A stretch of DNA of 64,000 nt from Tethya wilhelma (Eukaryota; Porifera; Demospongiae; Tethyida; Tethyidae), in NCBI GenBank assembly GCA_964030475.1, contig CAXIPT010000001.1, forward strand, positions 24,775,685-24,839,684. Direction: 5' to 3'. Shown here one piece after another: positions 35,028 to 44,678 of the stretch. Under the pieces are notes generated by a model. That model was not told the DNA's origin. It ran no database searches and saw nothing but the letters and a program-made list of their open reading frames with translations. Position 1 is the stretch's first letter; each line of letters opens with the position of its first letter. The translations under genes were made by a program, and so were the position numbers.

Positions 35028-36834
35028 GTTTCGAGTTTACGTACTTTACATCACAATAATTAGTTTGTAATAAGTGTTCCTAAGAATGACTCTATTAAAG
35101 ATTAGGCCCAGATAAATTATGCTTTTTTTCCTGCCTATTTTTCTTTTCTCTTCTGCTTGAAAAAACACCTATTTTTCTTTGCCTAATTCTACCTATTTTG
35201 CTTCAATTATGCTAGTAATTCTGTGAAAAATGAGTTTCTAAATGAACGGGAAACTATTAAATGACAATAGTATATAGGCAAAATAGACAAAACTATACAC
35301 ATTGATTGTTGTACCGAAGCATTTATTGTCCTCCAGCCTACCATTAGTCAAATTGCTGAAATAAACACACTGCCACTCAGTAGAGGTCCTAGAATAATGA
35401 TCCTTTATCTGTATGAGATGCTAGATTGTGCCTATTTTTCCAGAAAAATGCTCATCGCTTTCAGCTACCTATTTTGCTCAAAAATATGCCAGCAGAATTT
35501 ATCTGGGCCTATTAAAGATGCATGCATGCATGCAACATTAGTTTCAAAATAACGTGAATAGCTGTAAGCTCATAAGCCTTGCAGGCCCTCCCAACTTCTG
35601 TTATTATTGAGCATGGGGGCTGGGAATAAGGGAGTTAAGTTATGATTTGAAGGATAATATACAGGAGCTATAACATAAACACAATTACAATACCTTTCTA
35701 CAATCGCCGATGTGTATCACACACCTCTCTCCACCAACACCATTAGCCACCAGCCCTCTCCTCAGTCCCTCCACGGCATCCTGGTTCCACTCACAAGCAT
35801 GGACCACTTCAGCTCCACAATGCACTAGGTAGGGGAGAGTAAAATAGCCTACACCTGCGTAAAGATCCACTACAGTCTCACCAAAACAGTCAAATTTTGC
35901 GACACGAATCTTTTCGCTCACGTTACCAGATGAGAACATACACTTTGTCACATCGAAGATGTATTTCACGCCATTGTCTGTGTGCTCGACCCAACCATCT
36001 CTACCGAGAAGAAGAGTTGCTCGGGACGTACGAAAGCCATTGCACGAGATTTTATCGTCTTTTGTGAGTCTTTGGCATTTGAGAACGGACGCTACTGTGT
36101 CCCAGAGAGTGGGGGGAGGATGAGGGGGTCCAGGTAAATTTGTACAGGGGGTCGTAGGTAAATTTGTATGGGGGTCATGTTCTACTGTATTTGAGGAGCT
36201 TGCAAGGGGAGTAGTGGTGAATTTTTCCCATTGGGGGTTCATGAATGATGTACTTGGCAGTACAACCAAGTCTCCATGTCTCTCCCAAGAAGATGGCAAT
36301 TCTAAGAGAAGTTTGCCCCTTTCTCTGGGTGTCAAGTTGACACCAAATTCACTCGCTCTGTTCAAGAGAGTCTCAATTGATCTGTACAATTTGTCGTGAA
36401 AGTTTGTCTCCTTTGCTTGCTGTTTCCGTGATAATGGAAGGACGTGTTGGATCAATTTGCATCCCTTGAATTGATGAGGTAAGGGACTTCCCCCCTTGAC
36501 GAGGTCGTTGAAGTGTTTTGAACCTTGGAGGTTGAGTGGCAATGCATAACCTTCAGAGTTTGTATTGTCACCTAGTTCAACTTCTTCATGGTGACCATCT
36601 GCTAACTTAGCAATCCTTCGAGTAGAGTCATAGTAACCTAAAGCTTCAAGGGAAACCCTGTAATAGAGTTACAATAATAGCATTCATTTGATAGATCTAG
36701 CTATGAGTAGCATTCAAGGAAAAAAACTGATGAACAAGATTGCATGAGCATGCAACCTAGTACACATACTTTAGTTCCTTCACTCTCCTGCTCTCAGACA
36801 CAAAGAGTGCATTGGGTAGGCCTATAAACTCCAT
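34355..36834 (-). CDS. TRMT12: tRNA wybutosine-synthesizing protein 2 (TYW2/TRMT12)
   Basis: Three exons: 36834-36770, 36657-35694, 34972-34355; 548 residues with matching phases. TYW2 transfers the 3-amino-3-carboxypropyl group of S-adenosylmethionine to the wyosine intermediate at position 37 of tRNA-Phe. Landmarks are LLELPSSWERHGDLVVLP, GWVEHTDNG and FDVTKCMFSSGN, the SAM-binding motif DLYAGVGYF (residues 286-294), ACEWN (309-313), then ADRVNLGLLPSSEGGWPVAC, GGWLHIHGNV and a terminal VKSYAPHVNHLVADVEC. These match animal TYW2 closely, and the length is somewhat above the human protein because of insertions around residues 165-190 and 400-450. It is divergent from ZNG1, with 139 bp between start codons. 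Confidence 0.93.
34998..35024. repeat. (GA)n microsatellite
   Basis: GA run just upstream (on the minus strand) of the last TYW2 exon. On the minus strand it lies in the polypyrimidine region of the intron end. Confidence 0.9.
35103..35511. mobile_element. hAT-type MITE (409 bp) with 8-bp target duplication
   Basis: Perfect 16-bp terminal inverted repeats (TAGGCCCAGATAAATT at the left and its complement ending CTGGGCCTA at the right). TTAAAGAT flanks both ends (35095-35102 and 35512-35519), an 8-bp duplication fitting the hAT preference nTnnnnAn. There is no transposase coding, so it is non-autonomous. It sits in intron 2 of TYW2. Confidence 0.85.
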
Positions 36835-36973
36835 TCCTGCATATCACTATAATATTATGGTCATTGCATGATCTGGCACGCACTGCACCTGTTGCACTCT
36901 GGGAGTACAGTCAGTCCTCAGAATTTTTCCAATTAACGCCCACCACAAAACACATTGCCAGAAAGTGAAAATC
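36835..36973. promoter_or_regulatory. shared head-to-head promoter, TYW2 / ZNG1
   Basis: Start codons of the divergent genes are 139 bp apart. No TATA box or strong known motif is visible. A common bidirectional promoter is inferred from spacing alone. Confidence 0.5.
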
Positions 36974-37917
36974 ATGGAGCTTGCAGGAGAGGATTCTGAC
37001 GATAATTGCCCCGACCTGGTACCCATACCAACACCTGTATCCAGGAAGATACCTGTGACCATTATTACTGGCTTCCTAGGTGAGCCTGCTGCATAGCTGA
37101 ATGAATAGCTAGACCTACAAGACTGAAGCATGACTCAATTGAATATGTGACCTTGTGTAAATTTAGTGTGTTCTCTGCCTTGATTTTTGTGCTCCCCAGG
37201 TGCTGGTAAGACCACTCTGTTAAACTATATTCTCACTGAGCAACACCAGAAGAAGATTGCAGTCATACTCAATGAATTTGGAGAAGGTATCAAAATCAAT
37301 ATCCAAGTATATAGCTACCAAGATTTCTGTATCTGTCTGCAAGATAACTAGCTATTAAGGCTAGGATGGCCTTCCTTGACAAATAATAAAGAAGACCATA
37401 TGATTCTCATACCTTATTGATTCTAGCCTCATATTCCTTGAAGGTGTGCATGTGTGCAAGGTGCATCAAAATACATAGCCTACTGTATATCTATTGTATG
37501 CATTAGAAGATGGATTAAGGAGAAGCCTCATACATGTACACTGTTGTGGGCTTCATCCACTGTTTCAGGTAGTGCTCTGGAGAAGTCACTGGCTGTAGGT
37601 CAGAATGGGGAGTTGTTTGAGGAGTGGCTGGAGCTGAGGAATGGCTGTCTCTGTTGCTCTGTAAAGTCAGTACTGCATCCATTATGTCTTGTAATGTAAC
37701 TATAAGTGTAGGGTATATTGGAGGGGGGTTCTTCAACATATTCAGTTTTGAACATTGAATTTATGTACGGTATATAATCACACACACATACATGCACACA
37801 TATAATATATATATTATAGCTACTCTATTGTTACCTCCACCCATTTAGTATAACCGGCAACTAAAAACTTAGGTTGCTAGGCAATGGCAAACACAAGCAC
37901 ACACACACACACACACA

Positions 37918-37953
<36 letters not shown>

Positions 37954-38591
37954 CATACCCTATAGAGATATTGGTGTCAAAGCAATCGAGAACTTGATGA
38001 CCAAGAAAGGCAAGTTTGACTACATTCTTCTTGAGACCACCGGCCTGGCTGACCCTGGTCCAATTGTCTCCATGTTCTGGCTGGACGAGGAACTAGGCAG
38101 CGAGATATTCCTTGATGGTATGGAGACAGTACACGTTGATTGTCTCTTGTATATTATTATAGAATGGAGTCTGTATATTAAATTTGAATTGGACTGTATT
38201 ATTAAATAGTGGCCTATCCCACAATAATAATTATTAATTGTGGGAAGTTACCTGAAAAGCCTCCAAAAATTATTACACCCCCTTCTACCAAAATGCTCAA
38301 AATCCAAAATTTTCGAAAAAAAATTTCCAGCTCTGAAACAGAACTTTAAGCATAATATTATTTCGGAATTTGGGGGAGAATGGGGGGGGAGGTCAACTCA
38401 GGGGGTTGTTTGTTAGGCCACTCAGGCTCTCACACTTTCTATTTTTGTGTAGTCTTAGTTTCCTACACATCATGCCTATCCCTGTTTACAATTCACAGTG
38501 ATATTATGTTCTCCAAAACATCACATTGGTGTGTATCAAATTTTCTCCTGTAGGTATTGTGACTGTACTAGACTGTAAGCATTGTATGCAG

Positions 38592-38681
<90 letters not shown>

Positions 38682-41282
38682 NGTGTGTGTGTGTGTGTGT
38701 GTGTGTAGCCATAAGAATCAGACTACTAATAGCATTTTATCATGCACTACATTGCATTCTTTTGAGATTCAAATCTAGAGCCCCCACACAATACAAAATG
38801 TATAGAAGAATACATAATACAATCTCATCATGTATAGTGATTACAGTAGCCTCAGTAGGTACCTGTAAAATACACTTTATAATATCATCATAATAGACCT
38901 ACACGAGCTAACCACTGTCTTGCTATCTGCAGTAGGTCCTTTGCACTGAGGTTGAAGGTCAGTGCCATGACAACCACTGTCGATATGAGTGTAATAAAAA
39001 TCATCCCTAGTCCGATTACGCACAGTTCGATGTAACTGTTCTTGTTCGCAATGCCAACTGGACGGTTCTTTGTTGACACATTCTCTAAAGCTTTTGCAAG
39101 AATTGTCCTGCTAGGTGTGTGGTGCTTCTGTTGGAGCCAGAACTGTAGGAGAGCTTTGAATCTTGAGTAAGAGCTCCTATGTTTGGTTTCGATGATTTTC
39201 AAGTTTGCTAGTCCAATGCCGGGTAGATGCAAGCCAATGTTGAACCAGCTTTTGTGAGCACTGTAGTGCTCTTCCAGTAGAGTGGAGAGATTTGAAATGT
39301 CAAGAATATCTGTGGACCAGTAATTGTGTGAAAAATTGCAGGTTTTGACTCAAAATTTTATCATTACAAATTATTCTATAGATAAATAGCATATTTTCTA
39401 ATACAGCATGCATAGCTTTTGGCAATAAAACTAACAAGATTGAAAATATCAAGTAGGAACATATTTATTTGTAGACCAACAAACTGTGAAAAATTCTGTG
39501 ATGATTTTTGCCACTCAGTACACACTCAGTTGCAAGAGCTGTCATGCAAGCAGCAAAAGCAAGAATAATGGTCTAGCGAATATTCCCCCAGTTCGTGGCC
39601 TACTTCACTCACCGCTGGTGCTGTTTGGTGCGTGTTTGCCGTTTGAGGTGGTTCTTTTCGTCATCTTTTGGCTGTCTTTCTCCAAACGCAAATTTTATGG
39701 GCGTGATTTTTTTAGATTGGTAAAGGTCGTTTTATCTAAACAATGCGCGCGCGCGCCATTCACCGTTTTTCAGTGTGCGTGCGCGTAATTATCACTAGCT
39801 TGCTGGCAACTTCCAACTCCTACAGTACTAGAAAGTTACATCCCTTCTACAAAATCATAATTCATTGGGCTATGTTGCATGAGTGTCAAAACTACAACAA
39901 TGTACTTACCTAATAATTGTGATCCCTGCAGCAACTGGATGAGGTGAAGAGTGATGGCAGTCTCAATGAAGCAGTGAGGCAGGTGGCACTGGCTGATATC
40001 ATCCTGGCCAACAAGACTGATTTAGTCTCCAAGGAGAAGCTACTAGAGGTCAAAGAAAGAATAAGGTATTGTTTAACAGCATAATTTATGCATCTATTAT
40101 CAAGTTTTGCTAATCTTTGTTTCCATAGGGACATCAACAGCATGGCTAAGGTTGTGGATACACTCAGGTCAAAAGTTGACTTGAACCATATTCTGGACTT
40201 GAATGCCTACGACTCAAGGTACTATAATTGCATAACCTGCAAGCTATAATACCCAATACATCCTCAATACAATTTGAGATTAGTGTGCTCAATCGTGTAA
40301 TGTTATGACTGTGTACAATCTTGTAGGTCTTTGGAGCAGGTCTCAAATGTACCACTTAATCCAATTGGTTCCACTGGAAGTCATCATATCAGTGATGTAA
40401 GAAAGAAAACTATACCCATAGTGTGAACAAAGGTCCTACACTATTTATGTGCAAATATTAAGTTTGCTCGGCAAAACTTTTCTGCTGTATTAGTGCTGCA
40501 TTTTTGATATGCAAAAATATTCTTTAAAACTTGCATGCTTGTAATTTGTGCCAACTTGATGTAATTCACACACAAACACACACAGAGGGTGAGAACAGTG
40601 ACCTTCTCATTAAGTTGCGATGTGATGGAAGAGAAACTGGACCAATGGATTCAAGTGAGACTAGTTCAGAGATTTTGCTAGTTTGGTATCATTATCTTTA
40701 CCTATTGCAGGATATGTTGTGGGAGAAGTCTCTACTGAACAAGGACGGTAGTGCAATGGAAATACTGAGAATGAAGGCAAGTGTTTGTAGGTATAATATT
40801 ATGTTATATGCTAACACATACAGCTATGACTGTTGGTTTTGCAGTATTTGGGTTGGTTGTTTCTGAGCATTTCCATGTGTGACATAGTCAATTGCTATTA
40901 ACATTCACATCATGCTATTTATTGTTGAGCTACATTTTGAGCTTGGAAAAAAAATAGAAATGAGAGTAAAATTTTTGCCATGGTGTTGAATCCAAATCAC
41001 ACAGGGTCTTTTATCACTGATCAATGAGTCCAGGAGGGTCATAGTTCAAGGTGTCTACGAGCTCTTTGAAAAGGAGCCAACCACAGAGTGGGGAGATGAG
41101 GAGAGGACCAACAGATTTGTCTTCATTGGTGAGTGTCCTGGGCACACCAACATCATCTGTTGCTTTTGTCCAAGCTTGTGTCTACTGCTTCTTGTTGTTT
41201 ATTTGTTTCTTGTTTCTTCCTTGCAGGCTACAATTTGGACAAAGATATTCTTATAGATTCATTTAAAAGAACGTGTCTTTAG
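36974..41282 (+). CDS. ZNG1/CBWD-type GTPase zinc metallochaperone
   Basis: Twelve exons: 36974-37079, 37200-37286, 37569-37665, 37966-38117, 38554-38591, 39932-40065, 40129-40218, 40327-40396, 40586-40654, 40711-40776, 41005-41128, 41227-41282; 362 residues. COBW-family G3E GTPases of this type (human ZNG1/CBWD) deliver zinc to methionine aminopeptidase. Visible motifs are the N-terminal CPDLVP tail (the partner-binding motif in ZNG1), Walker A GFLGAGKTT (residues 34-41), [12 protein letters not shown], the metal-binding CxCC (GCLCC, 91-94), Walker [11 protein letters not shown] and the base-specificity motif ANKTD. The C-terminal COBW domain ends [11 protein letters not shown]. It is close to vertebrate CBWD in wording, with a shorter C-terminus. 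The donor after exon 10 is AAG|gcaagt, a GC-AG intron. An antisense gene lies in intron 5. Confidence 0.94.
37895..37950. repeat. (AC)n microsatellite
   Basis: AC run with one interruption, in intron 3 of ZNG1, shortly before exon 4. Confidence 0.9.
38592..38706. repeat. (GT)n microsatellite at a splice donor, with 'n'
   Basis: The ZNG1 exon 5 donor (gtgagt) runs straight into a GT tract of about 110 bases with a lone n at 38682. No ZNG1 coding appears lost: exons 5 and 6 join in phase. Confidence 0.9.
38888..39664 (-). CDS. death-domain single-pass membrane protein, nested antisense in ZNG1
   Basis: Two exons, 39664-39613 and 39309-38888, joining in phase (split Asp codon); 157 residues. 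After a basic/Ser-rich N-terminus comes a death-domain-like helix bundle at about residues 20-95: [20 protein letters not shown], then a [20 protein letters not shown] helix with the typical LL..W, and [10 protein letters not shown]. The W...(IG)..L...(I)..L..IE pattern and final A-L are hallmarks of the fold. A hydrophobic span at about 113-137 ([21 protein letters not shown]) ends near a short tail. No signal peptide is present, so the death domain should face the cytosol. Such a tail-proximal arrangement could anchor a death-domain adaptor. No named orthologue is recognised. It lies wholly within ZNG1 intron 5. Confidence 0.72.
39665..39931. promoter_or_regulatory. probable promoter of the nested death-domain gene
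   Basis: Intron DNA of ZNG1 immediately upstream of the antisense start codon. It contains an alternating GCGCGCGC tract (about 39743-39755), unusually CpG-rich for the region, which may mark the promoter. Confidence 0.4.
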
Positions 41283-41841
41283 GAAATTGTCTTTTGTTAA
41301 TCAACTTATTGAGATGTATATTCCCATGTATTGTTAATGATCATGTTGCATGCATGCTTCCTAAACTATGCAGTTTGAGCATATGATTGTGGTGACCACT
41401 ACCAATGCAAACCGTGCATACTTATGGTGGGTGGATGAAACTAATTTTGTCCAAGTTGAATGCTTGAATCTGTGAGTTTGATCTGTACATGATCCGCGAA
41501 TCTGTAGATCTATATAGAGGTTCTTTTCTTTTCACATTACATTTATTTCTTGCAGGCTTCAATTTGGACAAAGCTGGAGAGGCTCATTAATATGGCCTCT
41601 AGAATGAGGTTAGGTTTCAATAATTACTAATAATACTTCTATTTATATATAATTATATTAGTTTTACTTTTGTGATGAAAGTTAATAGTGAAAACCACAC
41701 AATTTTACCTATAACAAAGAATTTGTACACTCGTGCACAATAAAAAAAACACTCTTTAGTAATAAATGGCTACAATTATAGTCTTAATAATTACTGTATG
41801 GTACTGTACTCTCTACAGTTTCATCATAGGGGTTCTACCAG
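41283..41841. other. intergenic, with an echo of the last ZNG1 exon
   Basis: At 41550-41590 the sequence TTGCAGGCTTCAATTTGGAC resembles the acceptor and start of the last ZNG1 exon (TTGCAGGCTACAATTTGGAC at 41221), but the frame stops after about ten codons. No other exon is seen. Confidence 0.5.
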
Positions 41842-42289
41842 CTAGGATAGGAGAAACACAGCCATTCCAGTTGCAGTGAGGACCAGAGAGACTATCAAAG
41901 TGGTGACATGATATTGGATGCTGGCAGCTCCTGAGCCAATTCCTCCTGCTAAGTTGCAGATTTGTCGAACAGCTAGTGCAAGTTCGTAGTTTCCACATTG
42001 CTCATAAATTTCAACTGAATACCTGGCACAGTTTGCACAATATTCTAATCCCAATTCAATCTCGTTGTCTTCCTGCATGTATGAATTTCAATCAAAATTA
42101 TATATATTATAGTTGTCACATTATAGTTACACTTCAATGACTTACTGACAATCGACTTAAACATGGTATAGCATCAGGACTTTCTGCCGTCTTCTGTTGA
42201 ATGCAGTGAGCAGTAGATTCATATCTCTGAGACTTGACCACAGTCCCACAAACTGCAATGAGCATAAAAATAATGGCTATTGGTTTCAT
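41842..42289 (-). CDS. small secreted Cys-containing protein with C-terminal anchor-like tail (P1)
   Basis: Two exons, 42289-42146 and 42072-41842, phase 0; 124 residues. The signal peptide is MKPIAIIFMLIAVCGTVVKSQ. The mature part has about eight Cys in a pattern that includes YCANCARYSVEIYEQC. The C-terminus is a small-residue stretch (GGIGSGAAS) followed by about 20 hydrophobic residues, as expected of a GPI-anchor signal or short membrane tail. The neighbour P2 at 43211 has the same exon phase and layout. Function unknown. The architecture suggests a small cell-surface or secreted ligand/defence-type protein, but that is speculation. Confidence 0.65.
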
Positions 42290-43210
42290 CCTTAATCTCT
42301 ATCACTGCTGAGCCAGACAAAGTTGGTATAATACAGCTAGTTTGATCTTTAAAAATTGCAGCACTGCTTGAAATTGCTTTGCAAATTAACATGATTTTTA
42401 TAGACGACTGATTTGCACTATATATGTCCCAAAGCTTTTGTGATTAGCCTTATCGAAAGTCATTTTCCTCTTTTTTTTATCTTTCTGTATAATAACTATG
42501 CTATATAAATAGCTCTGCATGATTGTTATATTATTATGTATGCATGTCCCAAAGCTTTTGTAATTTAGCTTATTGAAACTCGTTTTCTTTGAGCGATAAA
42601 ACTAGTCCTTATCTACATTGCTTGTTTGCTTATTACAATTTGGACAAAGCATTCAAAAGGGAAAAATATATGTATAATTATATGCAATTCTGGCACAAGC
42701 AAAAAGGAATAATATGATGAATGATGGTGTATATATATAAAAGAAATTAATGGGCATGCATACATCAATTTCTTCATCTCAATACTAGAGCTAAGATGCA
42801 TGTTAGTGTCTTTAGTTAGTTAATTAATAATAACCATCAGCATACTGATTTCAGAGCTGCATGCTTCCATCCTATCCAATGTTCCTTGATATAAGGACCA
42901 AATTTCCCATGCACTGATATAGAGGAGCCTTCACCAATAGTATACCCGTGGGTATATGCACCTTTCCATGACACAAAAACTACATTACATTATACATGCA
43001 TGCTGTTTATAGAAGTTGAACATTGAGTCAATTACAGGCACAGTTTTGTACGTTCATGTATACAATATACAGTTTTCTAAGCAGAAAATATTATTGTACA
43101 GTAAAACTACATAGTAATTAACACAGTTACACTCCATCACTATAGTTCTACTACTATTCTATATTACGTGTCTGTTCAGTTCTCAACACCCTTGTGATCA
43201 TGTTGCTCGA
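42290..43210. other. intergenic, AT-rich
   Basis: No exon recognised. A short match to the last-ZNG1-exon motif (ATTACAATTTGGACAAAGC) lies at about 42632-42650, and the block ATGTCCCAAAGCTTTTGTGA occurs twice (about 42425 and 42545), a local duplication. Confidence 0.5.
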
Positions 43211-43669
43211 TCAAAAGAGGAGAGCAGCTGCTATTCCAGTTGTAGCCATGACCAAAGTCACCATCAGAGCTGGCGCATGCATGCTAGCAGCTCCTCCTTG
43301 TATGTTAGCAGCTCCTCCTTGTATGTTGCAATATTGTTGGAAAGTCTCTGCAGCTTCAGGCCAGTTACAGCGTTGATATATCTCAATAAAATACCCGCCA
43401 CATTTTGCACAGAGTTGCTCTGATATACTTGTAGCTCTCTATGTTAGTATAGTATAAGTATACATAACAGGATAAAATGGATTATGTAGCTGGCTTAATC
43501 TTCTATAACTTGAAGTATGAACAAACCTAACCCTTGCGGCTCTGGCACATTCAGTGTTGCTCCTTTGAATTTCCTCACTAACGCATTGAGCCTGATTCTG
43601 AGAGTTGACCACAGTCAGAGAAACTGTGATCAATACGATAACTGCTATTGCCTTCATCCTCAAAGCCAT
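43211..43669 (-). CDS. small secreted Cys-containing protein (P2), paralogue of P1
   Basis: Two exons, 43669-43532 and 43438-43211, phase 0; 121 residues. Signal peptide MALRMKAIAVIVLITVSLTV... ends near VNSQ (a start at the second Met is also possible). The second exon has LCAKCGGYFIEIYQRCN, parallel to YCANCARYSVEIYEQC of P1. A duplicated NIQGGAA unit (21-bp repeat) follows, then a hydrophobic C-terminal tail. The exon 1 donor (AGG|gttagg) is not ideal, but its phase matches P1. The two genes are tandem duplicates about 0.9 kb apart, strongly diverged in sequence. Confidence 0.62.
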
Positions 43670-44172
43670 TCTTGTCTGTGCCAAATTATGCGAATGTTCT
43701 GCAGTCCACCCTATGTGAGCTCTGTAGAAGAAATCATGCAGCTATATATACATGCAATTCAAAATACAGTTTCGTTTTATATATACTCATCGATCTGCTT
43801 ATCGATGGTATAATTATTATGCATGACATTGTAGTCTACGTCATGTCAATGATATTAATATAATTTTCTCATTCTAAAAATCGTTCAAATTCATAAGTTA
43901 AAGCATTTAGCTTACAACCACCTCTGATTCAAGGACAACCAATAATATTTATTTTAGTACAAGACATGTTATTTCAGTGTATGTGTATGGTTATTAATTA
44001 ACTTTCTAAACATGCATTAGTGTGACGAAAAACATTGAAAATCGAAAGAAAGACAAAATTAATCCTAAATTTTAATATAAAGAGGCAAGCAAGCTTAAAA
44101 ATACATATGGCAGCTGGCAATTCACAATGTATTTACATCTGGTCACACACACACACACACATGCACACACAG
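43670..44172. other. intergenic; expected 5' part of EARS2 not found
   Basis: AT-rich. The N-terminal exon(s) of EARS2, which should carry the HIGH-type nucleotide-binding motif, are not visible here on the plus strand. Confidence 0.5.
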
Positions 44173-44320
44173 CAATTGCATCATTATCGTGACTGGGCCA
44201 TGCTCAGCTCTTATTGAACTCAGGAGCAGCTTATCCCTGCTTCTGTAGCCGAGAGAGACTGGAGACACTGAGATCACATGACAGTCAAACATCAAGATAC
44301 GATAGTCACTGTATGTAGAA
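44173..44320 (+). pseudogene. decayed duplicate of an EARS2 exon
   Basis: Near-identical to 44690-44824 over the segment encoding the GAAYPCFC region. It carries a five-base insertion (GACTGGGCCATG against GACCATG) that shifts the frame, and it diverges after GTCACTGTA. It lies left of the 172-n gap while the intact exon lies right of it. It is a local duplication or a misassembled second allele. Confidence 0.7.
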
Positions 44321-44409
44321 ATAAGAAATGCTGTGTATAATATGGATACAACCTGTAGAAAGTTTTTTTCCCTCTTTTTTTCCTCTTTTTTTTTTTTTTT
44401 TTTTTTTTT

Positions 44410-44581
44410 NNNNNNNNNNNNNNNNNNNNNNNNNNNNNNNNNNNNNNNNNNNNNNNNNNNNNNNNNNNNNNNNNNNNNNNNNNNNNNNNNNNNNNNNNNN
44501 NNNNNNNNNNNNNNNNNNNNNNNNNNNNNNNNNNNNNNNNNNNNNNNNNNNNNNNNNNNNNNNNNNNNNNNNNNNNNNNNN
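44410..44581. other. assembly gap (172 n)
   Basis: Undetermined bases between a poly-T tract and a long AC repeat, inside the EARS2 locus. Confidence 0.99.
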
Positions 44582-44661
<80 letters not shown>

Positions 44662-44678
44662 ACCACACACACACACAG
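44582..44678. repeat. (AC)n microsatellite forming a splice acceptor
   Basis: About 95 bases of AC repeat ending in ACACAG directly before the first recognisable EARS2 exon. Confidence 0.9.
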
